NCBI GenBank assembly: GCA_005800795.1
Contig: SYEN01000198.1
Span: 1-6,330 of the forward strand
Origin: Burkholderiales bacterium
GTDB lineage: Bacteria; Pseudomonadota; Gammaproteobacteria; Burkholderiales; SG8-41
Direction of reading: 5' to 3'
Length of the DNA stretch: 6,330 nucleotides
Shown here: positions 4,685-6,330 of the stretch, in pieces
Layout of the letters: each line of letters starts with the position of its first letter
Position numbering within the stretch: position 1 is the stretch's first letter
The notes under the pieces: model-generated
What the model was told of the DNA's origin: nothing
The model's database searches: none
Seen by the model: only the letters and a program-made list of their open reading frames with translations
Translations under genes and position numbers: made by a program

Positions 4685-6330
4685 CTACGCAAGCAATCGC
4701 GTAATCCGCGCCACTTCCGGTATGCGCCGCAGTTCGCTCATGATGCGCGCGAGATGATTGCGGTCGGTTACTTGCAATGTGAAATTCATGGCGGCGTATT
4801 TGCCGCCATCCTGCGGTTCCACGGCCACGTGCTGAATGTTCGACTCCTCGTCGGCAATGCTCGCCGCCACCTTGGCCAGCACGCCGCGTTCGTTGGCGAC
4901 GACGATGCGCACATTGACGTCATGCAGCTTGCGCGATTCGTTGTCCCATTCCACGTCTAGCAGCCGCTCGGGTTCGTGATGCGATTTCGCCAGCACCGGG
5001 CAGTCGTGCGTGTGCACTGCCATGCCCTGGTCCTTGCTGATGAGCCCGACGATGCGGTCGCCCGGGATCGGGTAGCAGCATTTTGAAAACTGTACCGCCA
5101 TGCCTTCCGACCCGCGAATCACCACCGTACCCATTTTGGTCAACTCGGTGGCTTCGCCTGGCGAAAGTTCGCGTAGCGCCAGCAACTGGCGCGCCACCAC
5201 CACGCCGTGGCGTTTGCCGAGCCCAATGTCTGACAGGATGTCGTTGCGCGACTTGCCGCTGTTTTCGCGGGTGAGTTTTGTCCACTGTGCCTCGGGCACG
5301 GCGGCGAGACTCGATTTCAGCGCCGTCAGCGCCTGATTGAGCAAACGCTCGCCCAACTGCACCGATTCGGTGAAGTGCATGGTTTTCAGAAAATGCCGGA
5401 TGTGCGCGCGCGCCTTGGCAGTTGCGACAAAATTCAGCCAATTCGGATTGGGCTTGGCGTGAGAGGCGGTGATGATTTCCACGCGGTCGCCATTTTTAAG
5501 CCCCTGCCGCAGCGGCTGCAACTCTTGATTGATTTTTACCGCCACACAGCGGTTGCCGATATCGGTGTGCACTGCGTAGGCAAAATCCACCGCGGAGGCG
5601 CCACGCGGCAGCGACAAGATCCTGCCCTTGGGCGTGAAAACGTACACCGCGTCGGGAAAGAGATCGACTTTCAGATGTTCGAGAAACTCGATGGAATCGC
5701 CGGATTCCGATTGCATTTCCAACAGGCTTTGCAGCCACTGATGCGTTTTCCTCTGCAAATCCGTGATGGATTGATCCGAACTCTTGTAGAGCCAGTGTGA
5801 GGCGACGCCAGCCTCGGCGATCTTGTGCATTTCCTGCGTGCGGATCTGAATCTCGATGGGGCTGCCGAAAGGGCCGAAGAGGTGCGTGTGCAGCGACTGG
5901 TAGCCGTTGGTCTTGGGAATCGCGATGTAGTCCTTGAACTTGCCGGGAATCGGCTTGTAGAGACCATGCAGCACGCCCAGCGTGATGTAACACGCGTGCA
6001 CGTCCTTGACGATGATGCGAAAGCCGAAGACATCGAGCACCTGGCCGAACGACAGATGCTTTTCACGCATCTTGGTGTAAATCGAATGCAGATGCTTTTC
6101 ACGACCCTGAACCTGGGCAGAAACACCGTTATCCGCCAGCCGTTTTTCAATACTGGCGAGTACCTTGCCCACCACTTCGCGGCGGTTGCCGCGTGCGTGG
6201 GCGACTGCCTTGGTCAGTACATTGCAGCGCGTCGGATACAGGTGCTTGAACGACAGATCGTCGAGTTCCTGATAGAGGTTGTTGAGTCCCAGCCGGTTGG
6301 CGATGGGCGCGTAGATTTCCATGGTTTCGC
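4685..6330 (-). CDS. spoT: Bifunctional (p)ppGpp synthetase/hydrolase SpoT (Rel family), missing N-terminus
   Basis: A cytoplasmic alarmone enzyme of the stringent response. The stop is at 4687-4685 and the frame runs off the right edge. About 547 residues are visible of roughly 740 usual, so most of the N-terminal HD hydrolase domain is outside. Numbering from Met at 6322: the end of the hydrolase domain, MEIYAPIANRLG (1-12); the synthetase domain (about 75-180) with Asp97 in LDVFGFR, NGYQSLHT (139-146) and PIEIQIRT (155-162, catalytic Glu157); the TGS domain (about 218-286, VYVFTPKGR and AVHTDIGN); the helical region; a zinc-finger-like CC/H/C set (Cys415, Cys416, His437, Cys441); and the ACT domain (about 470-545, VANERGVLAKVAASIADEESNIQ). 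The loop before NGYQS reads KFKD (128-131). This is the basic, RxKD-like form of bifunctional Rel/SpoT enzymes rather than the acidic ExDD of synthetase-only RelA, hence the spoT call. All regulatory domains look intact. It is convergent with mlaC, 42 bases away. Confidence 0.93.
   Translation of the reverse strand, partial: ETMEIYAPIANRLGLNNLYQELDDLSFKHLYPTRCNVLTKAVAHARGNRREVVGKVLASIEKRLADNGVSAQVQGREKHLHSIYTKMREKHLSFGQVLDVFGFRIIVKDVHACYITLGVLHGLYKPIPGKFKDYIAIPKTNGYQSLHTHLFGPFGSPIEIQIRTQEMHKIAEAGVASHWLYKSSDQSITDLQRKTHQWLQSLLEMQSESGDSIEFLEHLKVDLFPDAVYVFTPKGRILSLPRGASAVDFAYAVHTDIGNRCVAVKINQELQPLRQGLKNGDRVEIITASHAKPNPNWLNFVATAKARAHIRHFLKTMHFTESVQLGERLLNQALTALKSSLAAVPEAQWTKLTRENSGKSRNDILSDIGLGKRHGVVVARQLLALRELSPGEATELTKMGTVVIRGSEGMAVQFSKCCYPIPGDRIVGLISKDQGMAVHTHDCPVLAKSHHEPERLLDVEWDNESRKLHDVNVRIVVANERGVLAKVAASIADEESNIQHVAVEPQDGGKYAAMNFTLQVTDRNHLARIMSELRRIPEVARITRLLA

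Noticed and set aside
4920..5993. Long minus-strand frames within spoT (4920-5441, 5496-5993, 5671-6150)
   Set aside because: All lie in other frames of a continuous, domain-complete SpoT coding sequence with no sign of a frameshift.
1..6330. CRISPR array, insertion sequence, integrase or attachment site
   Set aside because: No regularly spaced repeats, transposase motifs, terminal inverted repeats or tRNA-end duplications were seen. The low-GC nuclease-like gene has no flanking direct repeats that I could find.

Overview
The window looks like a piece of a betaproteobacterial chromosome, most likely Burkholderiales or a close relative. Three things point there: an orphan Bug/TctC-type periplasmic binding protein, a family strongly expanded in that group; a family III CoA-transferase beside an SDR; and the style of the SpoT and MlaC proteins. 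GC is around 60% in hand-counted samples of most genes. This placement is inferred from protein families; no rRNA or other marker is present.

Layout. (1) Positions 1-120, minus strand: the first 40 codons of a CaiB/BaiF-type CoA-transferase. (2) Positions 121-254: a divergent intergenic region with candidate promoters for both directions and a small hairpin before the rightward genes. (3) Positions 255-3768, plus strand: four tightly packed genes that look like one transcription unit. They encode a DHRS4-like short-chain dehydrogenase/reductase, a small PD-(D/E)XK-like putative nuclease, a Bug/TctC solute-binding protein and a 12-TM MFS transporter. Two junctions have the identical form TGA-C-ATG, with a single base between stop and start. 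(4) Positions 3769-4015: a 247-bp intergenic region, AT-rich in its first third, with a perfect 14-bp palindrome, several inverted repeats and a possible 9-codon leader ORF. (5) Positions 4016-4642, plus strand: a stand-alone MlaC/Ttg2D-type periplasmic phospholipid-binding protein. (6) Positions 4685-6330, minus strand: the C-terminal three quarters or so of a bifunctional (p)ppGpp synthetase/hydrolase (SpoT/Rel), convergent with mlaC and running off the right edge.

How the genes may work together. The CoA-transferase, SDR, Bug protein and MFS permease resemble the small carboxylic-acid uptake and catabolism clusters common in Burkholderiales: capture or import of an organic acid, CoA activation, and a redox step. 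The substrate cannot be read from the sequence. The PD-(D/E)XK gene does not fit this theme. By hand count it is about 51% GC, clearly below its neighbours, so it may be an acquired gene held inside the operon. MlaC and SpoT are core cell-envelope and stringent-response genes, unrelated to the cluster.

Nothing in the window is convincingly a new multi-gene system. The items most worth a second look are the embedded nuclease-like gene and the structured leader upstream of mlaC.
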